From assembly GCF_902498915.1 (NCBI RefSeq), contig NZ_CABVLQ010000001.1: DNA of 64,000 nt. One strand, 5' to 3'. The position numbers and the translations under genes were made by a program. This stretch comes from Escherichia ruysiae (GTDB taxonomy: Bacteria; Pseudomonadota; Gammaproteobacteria; Enterobacterales; Enterobacteriaceae). The first letter of the stretch is position 1; every line of letters starts with the position of its first letter. The notes beneath the pieces were generated by a model that saw only the letters and a list, made by a program, of their open reading frames with translations, was not told the DNA's origin and ran no database searches. Shown here in pieces: positions 16,745 to 27,255 of this stretch.

Positions 16745-17638
16745 TCAGCGAACGACATCCGCCAGCGCCTCTTCTAAATCGTACCAGCGAAACGCAAAAC
16801 CCGCTTCTTCCAGCCGTTTTGGCAACGCACGTTGTCCGCCCAAGACCAGAACCGATGATTCCCCCATCAGCAAGCGAATAGCTGTGGCAGGGACGCGCAA
16901 AATCGCCGGGCGATGCAGCGCATGACCAAGCGCATGGGCAAATTGTTCATTGTGTACCGGATATGGCGAGACCATATTAAATGGCCCGCGCAGATCGTTA
17001 TCCAGCAGCCAGAGAATACCGTTGACCATATCATCAATATGAATCCAGGCCAGATACTGCCGACCGGAGCCAATCGGACCGCCCAGGCCAAGGCGAAACG
17101 GAGGCAGCATTTTACCGAGGATACCGCCATCCGAAGCCAGTACTACGCCGGTACGCAGCAGGCACACTCGTGTTTTGTCGCTTTGCGCCCGACAGGCAAT
17201 TTCCTCCCAACGGGCGCAGAGTTTATGGGTAAATTCGTTATGTGGCGGTTCTTCTTCGGTGACCACGACTTCACCTAAGTCACCATAATATCCCGCCGCC
17301 GAGCCGGAAATGAGCACTGACGGCGGCGTGTCGCTGGCGTTAATCAAATCCACCAGTTTTTGCGTTATATTCCAGCGGCTTTGGCAGAGGCGATCTTTTT
17401 GCTCGCGAGTCCAGCGTTTATCGGCTATTGGTTCACCGGCCAGATTGATCACCGCATCAACGCCGTTGAGGTTGCTTTGATCGGCAAGCTCTTGCCATAG
17501 TGTCACCTGGGAGCCGAGAACTGAGCTGGCTTTCTGCGGGTTACGTGTTACAACCGTGACCTGATGACCCAGTTCCAACAAACGTGGGATTAAATGACGA
17601 CCAATTAATCCCGTTCCTCCAGTGATCACTATGTTCAT
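16745..17638 (-). CDS. yfcH: YfcH, NAD(P)-dependent epimerase-like protein (SDR39U1)
   Basis: 297 residues, K-12 length. Extended/atypical short-chain dehydrogenase with N-terminal Rossmann motif ITGGTGLIGRHL (5-16) and the DUF1731 C-terminal domain ending in LVLGGQRALPKRLEEAGFAF, the diagnostic SDR39U1 tail. SAAGYYGDLGE carries the family's Ser and Tyr. The substrate is unknown. A link to cell division or DNA metabolism has been suggested for homologues, without firm evidence. It lies just upstream of, and convergent with, rpnB and follows folX. Confidence 0.92.
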   Translation of the reverse strand: MNIVITGGTGLIGRHLIPRLLELGHQVTVVTRNPQKASSVLGSQVTLWQELADQSNLNGVDAVINLAGEPIADKRWTREQKDRLCQSRWNITQKLVDLINASDTPPSVLISGSAAGYYGDLGEVVVTEEEPPHNEFTHKLCARWEEIACRAQSDKTRVCLLRTGVVLASDGGILGKMLPPFRLGLGGPIGSGRQYLAWIHIDDMVNGILWLLDNDLRGPFNMVSPYPVHNEQFAHALGHALHRPAILRVPATAIRLLMGESSVLVLGGQRALPKRLEEAGFAFRWYDLEEALADVVR

Positions 17639-17658
17639 GCAGCCTCCCGATATGGCGG

Positions 17659-18021
17659 TTAACGCTGCCAGCGTAAGGTCATGGATACCGAATCGGCGTA
17701 GCGCAGCGCGTGCAGTTTATCGATCTCCACTTCAGCATACGTCACCCAGTGATGTTCACGTGCGATATCGAGCACATCCTGAGTTAATTTTTCCAGCAAA
17801 GAGAAACGGTTATTCTCTACATGCTGAATAATGTTTTTCGTTACGGTGCGATAATTCAGCGCATCGTTGATATCTTCACTGGTTCGCGCTTTATCGGCGG
17901 GGTAGTGGATCGTCACATTGATAACAATATCCTGACGGTTGTTAATCTCTTCGTCCTTAATGCCAATAAATGTTCGTAAACGAAGGTTCTTTATCCGAAT
18001 AATCGCGGCAGGTTGTGCCAT
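17659..18021 (-). CDS. folX: Dihydroneopterin triphosphate 2'-epimerase
   Basis: 120 residues, K-12 FolX length. It epimerises dihydroneopterin triphosphate to dihydromonapterin triphosphate, a route to tetrahydromonapterin, and belongs to the FolB/T-fold family. Family motifs are LRTFIGIKDEEINNRQDIVINV and LNYRTVTKNIIQHVENNRFSLLE. It is transcribed leftward together with yfcH, 20 bases downstream. Confidence 0.95.
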   Translation of the reverse strand: MAQPAAIIRIKNLRLRTFIGIKDEEINNRQDIVINVTIHYPADKARTSEDINDALNYRTVTKNIIQHVENNRFSLLEKLTQDVLDIAREHHWVTYAEVEIDKLHALRYADSVSMTLRWQR

Positions 18022-18077
18022 TGCAGGTTCTCCGTTGTTTTATTTAGGATTAAATAATACACGAGAACCAGGTTCTG

Positions 18078-18738
<661 letters not shown>

Positions 18739-18859
18739 ATCTAATAATCTGAACACATCAAGTATAGAAAGCGCAGCGACTTGTGTAAGTTTTCATCAAG
18801 TCACCGTGACAAAAAGGCTCTATAGTTTGATAGCAAGCCCATTTATCGCTGAGGACATA

Positions 18860-19504
<645 letters not shown>

Positions 19505-19556
19505 TAGAGGCGATAGAATCCAGTATCATAGCTTACGTTTTTTCGACGAGGAGTGA

Positions 19557-20111
19557 GTGATGAAACTGATGTTTGCATCGGACATTCATGGGTCGTTACC
19601 GGCGACGGAACGTGTTCTGGATTTGTTTGCCCAGAGCGGAGCTCAGTGGCTGGTGATTCTTGGCGACGTGCTGAATCATGGCCCGAGAAACGCCCTGCCT
19701 GAAGGGTATGCGCCAGCCAAAGTAGCCGAACGGCTGAATGAGGTGGCGCATAAAGTTATCGCCGTGCGCGGCAACTGCGATAGCGAAGTGGATCAGATGC
19801 TGCTGCACTTCCCGATAACCGCACCGTGGCAACAGGTATTACTGGAAAAACAACGTCTGTTTCTGACGCATGGTCATCTGTTTGGCCCGGATAATCTGCC
19901 GACTTTAAACCAGAACGACGTGTTGGTGTACGGTCATACCCATCTACCAGTGGCGGAACAGCGGGGTGAAATCTTCCACTTTAACCCCGGTTCGGTAAGC
20001 ATCCCGAAAGGCGGTTATCCGGCGAGCTATGGCATGTTGGATGATGACGTACTAAGCGTAATCGCACTCAATGATCAAAGTATCATTGCGCAGATCGCGA
20101 TTAATCCGTAA
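19557..20111 (+). CDS. yfcE: YfcE, metal-dependent phosphodiesterase
   Basis: 184 residues from GTG 19557 as in K-12; the adjacent ATG at 19560 (7 bases from AGGAG) may be the true start. Calcineurin-like phosphoesterase, mainly tested on artificial phosphodiesters, Mn-dependent. Metal ligands are Asp9 and His11 (ASDIHG), GDVLNHG, GNCDSE, THGH and GHTH, in the family order. Natural substrate not known. Lies between yfcF and yfcD, 57 bases before the latter. Confidence 0.94.
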   Translation: MMKLMFASDIHGSLPATERVLDLFAQSGAQWLVILGDVLNHGPRNALPEGYAPAKVAERLNEVAHKVIAVRGNCDSEVDQMLLHFPITAPWQQVLLEKQRLFLTHGHLFGPDNLPTLNQNDVLVYGHTHLPVAEQRGEIFHFNPGSVSIPKGGYPASYGMLDDDVLSVIALNDQSIIAQIAINP

Positions 20112-20168
20112 TTTACCCACAACTCAAAATGCGCCGTAAGAGCGCCAGAAAAAGAAGGTTTCCTGATA

Positions 20169-20711
20169 ATGGAACAGCGTCGTTTGGCAAGTACTGAATG
20201 GGTGGATATTGTCAATGAAGAGAACGAAGTCATTGCACAAGCCAGCCGGGAACAAATGCGGGCACAGTGTCTGCGTCATCGTGCAACTTATATTGTCGTG
20301 CATGATGGCATGGGCAAAATTCTTGTGCAGCGTCGTACCGAGACAAAAGACTTTTTACCCGGCATGTTAGATGCGACCGCTGGTGGTGTGGTCCAGGCCG
20401 ATGAGCAACTGCTGGAATCCGCACGTCGCGAAGCGGAAGAAGAGTTGGGCATTGCCGGTGTCCCCTTTGCCGAGCACGGGCAGTTCTATTTCGAAGATAA
20501 AAATTGCCGTGTCTGGGGCGCGCTGTTCAGTTGTGTCTCTCACGGTCCATTCGCCCTCCAGGAAGATGAAGTCAGTGAAGTTTGCTGGCTAACGCCGGAA
20601 GAAATCACCGCACGTTGCGATGAGTTTACTCCAGACTCGCTGAAAGCACTGGCGTTGTGGATGAAGCGCAATGCCAAAAATGAAGCCGTAGAGACTGAAA
20701 CGGCAGAATAA
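20169..20711 (+). CDS. yfcD: YfcD, Nudix hydrolase
   Basis: 180 residues. The complete Nudix box G-x5-E-x7-R-E-x2-E-E-x-G-[I] is at residues 73-95 (begins GVVQADE, ends REAEEELGI). Similar to isopentenyl-diphosphate isomerase-like Nudix enzymes in size, but the biochemical role is unknown to me. The stop is followed by a bidirectional hairpin facing yfcC. Confidence 0.93.
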   Translation: MEQRRLASTEWVDIVNEENEVIAQASREQMRAQCLRHRATYIVVHDGMGKILVQRRTETKDFLPGMLDATAGGVVQADEQLLESARREAEEELGIAGVPFAEHGQFYFEDKNCRVWGALFSCVSHGPFALQEDEVSEVCWLTPEEITARCDEFTPDSLKALALWMKRNAKNEAVETETAE

Positions 20712-20713
20712 AA

Positions 20714-20735
20714 AAGAGCCGCAATTGCGGCTCTT
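20714..20735. terminator. Bidirectional terminator between yfcD and yfcC
   Basis: AAGAGCCGCAATTGCGGCTCTT is a perfect 11-bp palindrome flanked by an A run on the left and an AT-rich stretch on the right, positioned between two converging genes. Confidence 0.85.
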
Positions 20736-20742
20736 AACATTT

Positions 20743-22263
20743 TTAATGGTAGCCCATTAACTGAGCGCCTATCACCACCACGCTGGACATAATAAACAGC
20801 AGTCCAAGCAGTGTCGCACCCACTTTCACCCAGTTACGGAAGTCCACCCGGCAAACACCGAGCGTGGCCATTAACGACGCCGAGGTCGGGTAAATGATGT
20901 GACTGAAGCCATCGCCGAACTGGAATGCCAGCACGGTAACCTGGCGGTTAACACCGACCAGATCGCCAAGCGGTGCCAGTAATGGCATGGTTAGCGCAGC
21001 CTGACCAGAACCGGATGTCACGAAGAAATTAAATACCGCCTGGAAGAGCAACATAAACCAGGCCGCGACCGCGTTATCCAGACCGCTAATGGCATTGGCA
21101 ATGCTGTTGAGGATAGTATTCAGCACGCTGGCCTCACCGGCTTCACCGTTACCCACCAGCAGCAAAATCCCTTTGGCGAAACCTACCAGCAGGGCAGGGG
21201 CGATCATCATTCGCGCGCCTTCGGTAAAGGATGAAGCCATGGTATTTACCGTCATGCCGTTAAGACGGAAGACAACGCCGATGATGCCAATCACCAGCCC
21301 CATAGTGAAGAACTGGCTGGCGATTTCTGGAATAAACCATGCATTAACGATCACGCCCCAAATTACCCAGACCATCACGGCGGTCAGGACAATCAATACC
21401 AGCCAGTCACCAAAGGTAAACGGACGTTGTTCAACATCAGCCTGCTTTTCACGAAAGAAGCGGTCGGACTCATGCACGCGTGACAGAAGAGGATTCTTTT
21501 TCACTCGTGAGGCATAAACCATGGTAAAGATCAGGCCAATCAGAGTCGCGATAACCCACACCACAATGCGCAGGCCGGAGCCGGAAAGCACCGGAACGCC
21601 AGCAATCCCCTGGGCGACAACCACGCAGAACGGGTTCATCCACGAGCTGGCAAAACCGATTTGCGTGGCGATATAGGTCACCAGGACGGTAGTAATACTG
21701 TCATAACCCAGTCGTACCATTAGCGGGGCAATGATGATGGCAAAGGCGACAGCCTCTTCTCCCATGCCGAACACCGCACCACCGAGCGAAAAGAGAATAA
21801 ACAGCGCCGGAATAAAGAGTATTTCATTCCCTCGTGTATGGCGGATAAGCGCCAGGATGCCGTTATCGATGGTTCCTGTACGCATCACGATGCCAAATGC
21901 ACCGCCAATCACCAGCATAAACATGATGATGCCAACGGCTGTCCCGTATTTCGATCCGGAGGTTAACCCTTCAAACGGGAAGTTCATCAGGCCTGGACGT
22001 TCATCTCCGGTCGTGAACAGTTGTACGCGATGATACTCAGGTTCGCCGGCCTCGTTGGTCAGAATGCGAAATGAGTGAGGGTCTACGACTTTGCGTGTTT
22101 TCGTCTGACCATCAACCTGGTACTGCACTTCCTGACTGTCAAACATCCCCACCGGAACAACCCATGTGGCGAGGCTGGTTAAAATAGCGACAAAAAAGAT
22201 AATCACCAGCGTATCGGGCATTGCCCATCTTCTGGTTGGTTTGGATTCAGTTATTGCGGACAT
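20743..22263 (-). CDS. yfcC: YfcC, C4-dicarboxylate/arginine-type transporter (ArsB/NhaD superfamily)
   Basis: 506 residues from the ATG at 22263, the K-12 start; seven upstream in-frame codons were not used. Polytopic inner-membrane protein with about 12 helices and conserved GGAFGIVMRTGTID, AVFGMGEEAVAF and FVTSGSGQAALTMPLL (the latter being the substrate or ion loop of the family). Annotated as an ion-transporter (IT superfamily, YfgC/DcuC-like); genetic work in K-12 links yfcC to acetate and glyoxylate-shunt flux. Fits its location next to pta-ackA. Confidence 0.9.
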   Translation of the reverse strand: MSAITESKPTRRWAMPDTLVIIFFVAILTSLATWVVPVGMFDSQEVQYQVDGQTKTRKVVDPHSFRILTNEAGEPEYHRVQLFTTGDERPGLMNFPFEGLTSGSKYGTAVGIIMFMLVIGGAFGIVMRTGTIDNGILALIRHTRGNEILFIPALFILFSLGGAVFGMGEEAVAFAIIIAPLMVRLGYDSITTVLVTYIATQIGFASSWMNPFCVVVAQGIAGVPVLSGSGLRIVVWVIATLIGLIFTMVYASRVKKNPLLSRVHESDRFFREKQADVEQRPFTFGDWLVLIVLTAVMVWVIWGVIVNAWFIPEIASQFFTMGLVIGIIGVVFRLNGMTVNTMASSFTEGARMMIAPALLVGFAKGILLLVGNGEAGEASVLNTILNSIANAISGLDNAVAAWFMLLFQAVFNFFVTSGSGQAALTMPLLAPLGDLVGVNRQVTVLAFQFGDGFSHIIYPTSASLMATLGVCRVDFRNWVKVGATLLGLLFIMSSVVVIGAQLMGYH

Positions 22264-22381
22264 AGCGCAAATTTTCCCTTGCACAAGACAAAGTGGTAAG
22301 TATGCAAAGTGATATGGCGCAATTCATTGATGCAGCGCAGTTAAGCAAGATAATCAGAAAGGAGTAATGCAAATTAAGAGA

Positions 22382-22414
22382 ATAAAAAACCGGAAATAGT
22401 GACTATTTCCGGTT
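22382..22414 (-). terminator. Intrinsic terminator of pta
   Basis: On the minus strand, AACCGGAAATAGT pairs perfectly with ACTATTTCCGGTT (13 bp, single-base loop) and is followed by TTTTT (A run 22384-22389 on the plus strand). A second hairpin, TCCGCAGC-GTAAG-GCTGCGGA (22420-22440), lies between it and the pta stop. Confidence 0.9.
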
Positions 22415-22452
22415 CAGATATCCGCAGCGTAAGGCTGCGGATGATGACGAGA

Positions 22453-24597
22453 TTACTGCTGCTGTGCAGACTGAATCGCAGTCAGCGCGATGGTATAGAC
22501 GATGTCGTCAACCAGAGCGCCACGGGACAGGTCGTTAACTGGCTTGCGCATACCCTGCAGCATCGGCCCGATGGAGATCAGGTCGGCAGAACGCTGTACC
22601 GCTTTGTAGGTGGTGTTACCGGTGTTCAGATCCGGGAAGATGAACACGGTAGCGCGACCTGCAACCGGAGAGTTCGGTGCTTTAGATTTCGCAACGTCAG
22701 CCATTACCGCAGCGTCGTACTGCAGCGGACCGTCGATCATCAGGTCAGGACGTTTTTCCTGCGCCAGACGAGTTGCTTCGCGAACTTTTTCTACGTCGCT
22801 ACCTGCACCAGAAGTACCGGTGGAGTAGGAGAGCATAGCAACACGCGGTTCGATACCGAAGGCAGCGGCGGAATCTGCGGACTGAATCGCAATTTCTGCC
22901 AGCTGTTCTGCGGTCGGATCCGGGTTGATCGCACAGTCACCGTAAACGTAAACCTGTTCCGGCAGCAGCATGAAGAACACGGAAGATACCAGAGAGCTGC
23001 CCGGTGCAGTTTTGATCAGCTGCAGTGGCGGACGGATGGTGTTTGCGGTGGTGTGGACAGCACCGGAAACCAGACCATCAACTTCATCCTGTTCCAGCAT
23101 CAGCGTACCGAGAACCACGTTGTCTTCCAGCTGTTCGCGGGCAACGGTTTCGGTCATGCCTTTGTTCTTACGCAGCTCGACCAGACGAGCAACATAGCTT
23201 TCGCGAACCACTTCTGGATCAACGATTTCAATGCCTGCGCCCAGTTCTACGCCCTGAGACGCGGCAACGCGGTTGATCTCTGCCGGGTTACCCAGCAGTA
23301 CGCAAGTTGCGATACCACGTTCAGCACAGATAGCGGCTGCTTTAACGGTACGCGGTTCGTCGCCTTCCGGCAGAACGATACGTTTGCCCGCTTTGCGCGC
23401 CAGTTCGGTCAGCTGATAACGGAACGCCGGCGGAGACAGACGACGGCTGCGCTCGGAAGTGGCAGTCAGAGAATCGATCCAGTCAGCGTTGATGTAGTTA
23501 GCAACATATTCCTGAACTTTCTCGATACGCTCGTGATCGTCAACCGGAACTTCCAGGTTGAAGCTCTGCAGGCTCAGAGAAGTCTGCCAGGTGTTGGTGT
23601 TCACCATAAATACCGGCAGGCCGGTAGCGAAAGCACGTTCGCACAGTTTAGAAATGCGCGCGTCCATTTCGTAGCCGCCAGTCAGCAGCAGGGCACCGAT
23701 CTCTACGCCGTTCATTGCAGCCAGGCAAGCGGCAACCAGCACGTCAGGACGGTCTGCGGAAGTCACCAGCAGAGAACCAGCACGGAAGTGCTCCAGCATG
23801 TGCGGAATGCTGCGTGCGCAGAAAGTGACGGATTTAACGCGGCGAGTGTTGATGTCGCCTTCGTTGATGATGGTCGCATTCAGGTGACGCGCCATATCGA
23901 TCGCACGGGTTGCGATCAGATCAAAGCTCCACGGCACAGCGCCGAGAACCGGTAGCGGGCTGGATTCTTGCAGCTTCGCCGGATCGACGTTGTTGACTTT
24001 AGCTTTGGAAGAGTCGTCGAAAATCTCGGACAGATCCGGGCGAGTACGACCCTGTTCATCAACTGGTGCATTCAGTTTGTTAACGATAACGCCGGTGATG
24101 TTGGTGTTTTTGGCACCGCCGAAGCTGTTGCGGGTCAGTTCGATACGCTCTTTCAGCTGTTCCGGGGTGTCAGTGCCCTGAGACATGACGAAGACGATTT
24201 CCGCGTTCAGCGTTTTAGCGATTTCGTAGTTCAGAGACTGGGCAAATTGGTGCTTACGTGTCGGGACCAGACCTTCAACCAGAACCACTTCAGCGTCTTT
24301 GGTGTTAGCGTGGTAGTTCGCGACGATCTCTTCCATCAGCACATCTTTTTTATTGCTGGAAAGCAGACCTTCAACGTAACTCATTTTCAGCGGTTCAGCG
24401 GCTGTCGTGGTGGAAGAATTCGCACGCACAATAGTCGTTGTCTGATCGGGCGCATCGCCACCGGTACGCGGCTGAGCGATAGGTTTGAAAACGCTCAGAC
24501 GAACGCCTTTGCGTTCCATTGCACGGATCACGCCAAGACTGACGCTGGTCAGACCGACGCTGGTTCCGGTAGGGATCAGCATAATAATACGGGACAC
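22453..24597 (-). CDS. pta: Phosphate acetyltransferase
   Basis: 714 residues, the long enterobacterial form. It interconverts acetyl-CoA and acetyl phosphate with AckA, controlling acetate overflow and the acetyl-P signal. The N-terminal P-loop-like ligase domain (IPTGTSVGLTSVSLG), a central DRTGG domain (about 225-340) that tunes allosteric control, and the C-terminal catalytic PTA domain (about 390-714) with SYSTGTSGAGSDVEKV and FPDLNTGNTTYKAVQRS are all intact. Follows ackA by 74 bases. Confidence 0.98.
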   Translation of the reverse strand: MSRIIMLIPTGTSVGLTSVSLGVIRAMERKGVRLSVFKPIAQPRTGGDAPDQTTTIVRANSSTTTAAEPLKMSYVEGLLSSNKKDVLMEEIVANYHANTKDAEVVLVEGLVPTRKHQFAQSLNYEIAKTLNAEIVFVMSQGTDTPEQLKERIELTRNSFGGAKNTNITGVIVNKLNAPVDEQGRTRPDLSEIFDDSSKAKVNNVDPAKLQESSPLPVLGAVPWSFDLIATRAIDMARHLNATIINEGDINTRRVKSVTFCARSIPHMLEHFRAGSLLVTSADRPDVLVAACLAAMNGVEIGALLLTGGYEMDARISKLCERAFATGLPVFMVNTNTWQTSLSLQSFNLEVPVDDHERIEKVQEYVANYINADWIDSLTATSERSRRLSPPAFRYQLTELARKAGKRIVLPEGDEPRTVKAAAICAERGIATCVLLGNPAEINRVAASQGVELGAGIEIVDPEVVRESYVARLVELRKNKGMTETVAREQLEDNVVLGTLMLEQDEVDGLVSGAVHTTANTIRPPLQLIKTAPGSSLVSSVFFMLLPEQVYVYGDCAINPDPTAEQLAEIAIQSADSAAAFGIEPRVAMLSYSTGTSGAGSDVEKVREATRLAQEKRPDLMIDGPLQYDAAVMADVAKSKAPNSPVAGRATVFIFPDLNTGNTTYKAVQRSADLISIGPMLQGMRKPVNDLSRGALVDDIVYTIALTAIQSAQQQ

Positions 24598-24643
24598 GGT
24601 TTATCCTCTTTCGTTACCGCCGGTTTGGCGGGTTACAAAACAG

Positions 24644-24666
24644 CACCGCCAGCAGGGCTGGCGGTG
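24644..24666 (-). other. Hairpin between ackA and pta
   Basis: CACCGCCAGC and GCTGGCGGTG form a perfect 10-bp stem with an AGG loop, right after the ackA stop; the next block CCGCCGGTTTGGCGGG (24618-24633) can form a smaller hairpin. A T tract is lacking, so it likely stabilises ackA mRNA or partially attenuates entry into pta. Confidence 0.6.
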
Positions 24667-24671
24667 TGGAA

Positions 24672-25874
24672 TTAGGCGGTCAGGCGGCAGGCGTCTTGCG
24701 CGATAACCAGCTCTTCGTTGGTTGGGATCACAACAGCAGGGCGGGTGCCTTCTTTGTTGATGAAACCAGATTTGCCGAAACGTGCAGCCAGGTTGCGTTC
24801 ATGATCAACTTCAAAGTCCAGCACGCCCAGTTTGCCCAGAGACAGTTCACGAACCATCGCGGCATTTTCACCGATACCACCGGTGAATACAACAGCGTCC
24901 AGACGGCCATCCATCAGTGCAGTGTATGCACCGATGTATTTCGCCAGACGGTGGCAGTAAACGTCCATTGCGCGCTTCGCGTCTTCTTTAGTCGCGTAGT
25001 TGTCTTCAACATAGCGGCAGTCGCTGGTGACTTCAGTCAGACCCAGCAGGCCAGACTCTTTGGTCAGCATTTTGTTGATTGCGTCAACGCTCATGCCCAG
25101 GGTGTCGTGCAGGTGGAAGATGATAGCCGGGTCGATATCGCCAGAGCGAGTACCCATTACCAGACCTTCCAGCGGGGTCAGACCCATAGAGGTGTCAACG
25201 CATTTACCGTTGCGGATAGCAGAAACGGAACCACCGTTGCCCAGGTGGCAGGTGATGATGTTCAGCTCTTCTACCGGTTTGTTCAGCATTTTTGCCGCTT
25301 CCTGGGTTACATAGAAGTGGCTGGTGCCGTGCGCGCCGTAACGACGGATGCCGTGCTCTTTGTACAGGTTGTACGGCAGGGCGTAGAGGTAAGACTCTTC
25401 CGGCATAGTCTGGTGGAACGCAGTGTCAAATACAGCAACGTTTTTGTCTTTCAGCTGCGGGAAAGATTTCAGAGCTTCTTCGATACCGATCAGGTGAGCC
25501 GGGTTGTGCAGCGGTGCAAAAGAAGCCGCATCTTTGATACCCTGAATAACAGACTCATCGATCACTACGGAGCTGGTATACTTCTCGCCGCCGTGTACGA
25601 TACGGTGACCGATAGCGGTTAGCTGCGCAGAAAGTTCTGGTTTTTGTGCCAGAATATTATTAACGATAAAGTTGAGCGCTTCGCTGTGAGCGGCGCCTGC
25701 ACCTAAAGCCGCTTCTTGTTTATTGCCGTCCATTTTCCATTTGATGCGTGCTTCGGGCAGGTGGAAACATTCGGCTAAACCAGAAAGGTACTCTTCACCA
25801 TTTACAGCATCGATGATTGCAAATTTCAGTGAAGAACTACCGCAGTTCAGAACCAGTACTAACTTACTCGACAT
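24672..25874 (-). CDS. ackA: Acetate kinase
   Basis: 400 residues, K-12 length. It transfers phosphate between acetyl phosphate and ADP, yielding ATP and acetate. The ASKHA-fold signature LNCGSSSLKFAI is at 9-20, Arg91 (IGHRIVHGGE) binds acetate, and the later motifs HLGNGGSV and TGGIGENAA form the nucleotide site. First gene of ackA-pta, with a 337-bp AT-rich divergent promoter region toward yfbV. Confidence 0.98.
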   Translation of the reverse strand: MSSKLVLVLNCGSSSLKFAIIDAVNGEEYLSGLAECFHLPEARIKWKMDGNKQEAALGAGAAHSEALNFIVNNILAQKPELSAQLTAIGHRIVHGGEKYTSSVVIDESVIQGIKDAASFAPLHNPAHLIGIEEALKSFPQLKDKNVAVFDTAFHQTMPEESYLYALPYNLYKEHGIRRYGAHGTSHFYVTQEAAKMLNKPVEELNIITCHLGNGGSVSAIRNGKCVDTSMGLTPLEGLVMGTRSGDIDPAIIFHLHDTLGMSVDAINKMLTKESGLLGLTEVTSDCRYVEDNYATKEDAKRAMDVYCHRLAKYIGAYTALMDGRLDAVVFTGGIGENAAMVRELSLGKLGVLDFEVDHERNLAARFGKSGFINKEGTRPAVVIPTNEELVIAQDACRLTA

Positions 25875-26211
25875 GGAAGTACCTATAATTGATACGTGGC
25901 TAAAAAAACGTCAGGGAGCCATAGAGCGTAGCGCATGATGACACCGACATTTATGATTAACATCATGCACTGCAAATTTTTTTTGCATGATGGAATAAAT
26001 ATCTTGAGTCTATGCCATTTTGCGTAATTTTCAGCCAATGGCATAATGTATATGAATTTGACGACTCAATGAATATGTACTACTTAGGCCTTCAGGCTGC
26101 TAAAGGATACCTGATAGTGGGTATGGAAGACAAAATGTTTTGAACGTTGTCCCGCTGAGTTGTGAATTTGCACAAATTTTTGAATCTTTATATGTGAAGT
26201 TGAGGTGAAGC
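25875..26211. promoter_or_regulatory. Divergent ackA / yfbV control region
   Basis: 337 bases with no gene. Visible elements are AT-rich tracts, a small dyad TGCAAATTTTTTTTGCA near 25972, and a run of TATA-like sequences. ackA-pta in E. coli responds to oxygen and carbon status (FNR, ArcA); I could not assign a specific operator by eye. Upstream of yfbV there is GAGGTGAAGC as ribosome-binding site. Confidence 0.55.
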
Positions 26212-26667
26212 ATGTCAACGCCGGATAATCGTTCTGTTAATTTTTTTAGCTTGTTTCGCCGGGGACAGCATTACTCAAAGACGTGGCCGCTGGAAAAACG
26301 CCTTGCCCCGGTCTTTGTTGAAAATCGCGTCATCAAGATGACGCGCTATGCGATTCGTTTTATGCCGCCGATTGCTGTGTTCACTCTCTGCTGGCAAATT
26401 GCACTAGGCGGTCAGCTTGGGCCGGCTGTTGCTACTGCACTGTTCGCCCTGAGTTTGCCGATGCAGGGGCTGTGGTGGCTGGGCAAACGTTCTATTACGC
26501 CATTACCGCCGGCGATCCTGAGTTGGTTTTATGAGGTTCGTGGTAAATTGCAGGAGGCCGGGCAAGCATTAGCACCCGTAGAAGGCAAGCCTGACTATCA
26601 GGCATTAGCTGACACGCTTAAGCGCGCCTTCAAACAACTGGATAAAACTTTCCTTGATGATTTGTAA
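26212..26667 (+). CDS. yfbV: YfbV (UPF0208), Ter macrodomain-related membrane protein
   Basis: 151 residues, K-12 length. Two transmembrane segments (about 46-66 and 72-92) joined by a short loop, with a soluble N-terminus rich in aromatic and basic residues and a soluble C-terminal helix. In E. coli YfbV has been reported to keep the Ter macrodomain isolated from neighbouring chromosome regions; how a membrane protein does this is unclear. Divergent from ackA; ends in a strong terminator before yfbU. Confidence 0.92.
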   Translation: MSTPDNRSVNFFSLFRRGQHYSKTWPLEKRLAPVFVENRVIKMTRYAIRFMPPIAVFTLCWQIALGGQLGPAVATALFALSLPMQGLWWLGKRSITPLPPAILSWFYEVRGKLQEAGQALAPVEGKPDYQALADTLKRAFKQLDKTFLDDL

Positions 26668-26690
26668 TTGACCCCTGATTACGCATATAA

Positions 26691-26720
26691 AAGAAGGCAG
26701 ACATCGGCCTTCTTTTTTTT
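26691..26720 (+). terminator. Intrinsic terminator after yfbV
   Basis: AAGAAGGC and GCCTTCTT form a perfect 8-bp stem with a short loop, followed by eight T residues. Confidence 0.85.
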
Positions 26721-26750
26721 CACCGTAGTAAAGTGATACAGGAGTCAACA

Positions 26751-27245
26751 ATGGAAATGACCAACGCGCAACGTCTTATTTTGTCTAACCAGTACAAAAT
26801 GATGACAATGCTCGATCCGGCAAATGCTGAACGTTACCGTCGCCTGCAAACAATCATTGAGCGTGGTTATGGATTGCAGATGCGCGAACTGGATCGTGAG
26901 TTTGGCGAGCTGAAAGAAGAAACTTGCCGCACTATCATCGACATTATGGAGATGTATCACGCACTGCATGTTTCCTGGTCTAATTTGCAGGATCAACAAG
27001 CTATCGATGAACGCCGTGTCACCTTCCTCGGCTTCGACGCCGCTACTGAAGCGCGTTATCTCGGTTATGTACGCTTTATGGTTAATGTTGAAGGGCGTTA
27101 CACCCATTTTGATGCCGGGACTCATGGCTTTAATGCTCAGACGCCAATGTGGGAGAAATATCAACGCATGTTGAACGTCTGGCATTCTTGCCCGCGTCAG
27201 TATCATCTGAGCACTAACGAAATTAATCAAATCATTAATGCCTGA
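26751..27245 (+). CDS. yfbU: YfbU, UPF0304 protein
   Basis: 164 residues from ATG 26751 (MEMTNAQRL), with CAGGAGTCAAC ahead as ribosome-binding site. Cytosolic and largely helical; no catalytic motif is recognisable. The family is conserved in enterobacteria; work in K-12 suggests a role in RNA binding or cell-death phenotypes but its function is not established. Its last codons overlap the ribosome-binding site of hxpA, 10 bases ahead, so the two are probably cotranslated. Confidence 0.92.
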   Translation: MEMTNAQRLILSNQYKMMTMLDPANAERYRRLQTIIERGYGLQMRELDREFGELKEETCRTIIDIMEMYHALHVSWSNLQDQQAIDERRVTFLGFDAATEARYLGYVRFMVNVEGRYTHFDAGTHGFNAQTPMWEKYQRMLNVWHSCPRQYHLSTNEINQIINA

Positions 27246-27255
27246 GGAGGCTAGC

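Noticed and set aside
22399..23955. 518-codon plus-strand frame opposite pta (and a 235-codon one at 23968)
   Set aside because: Shadow of pta: low-complexity FRNR/QTSG-type residue composition, no RBS, and full conservation of the sense gene.
24666..25622. 318-codon plus-strand frame opposite ackA
   Set aside because: Antisense shadow created by codon bias of ackA; no family resemblance and no RBS.
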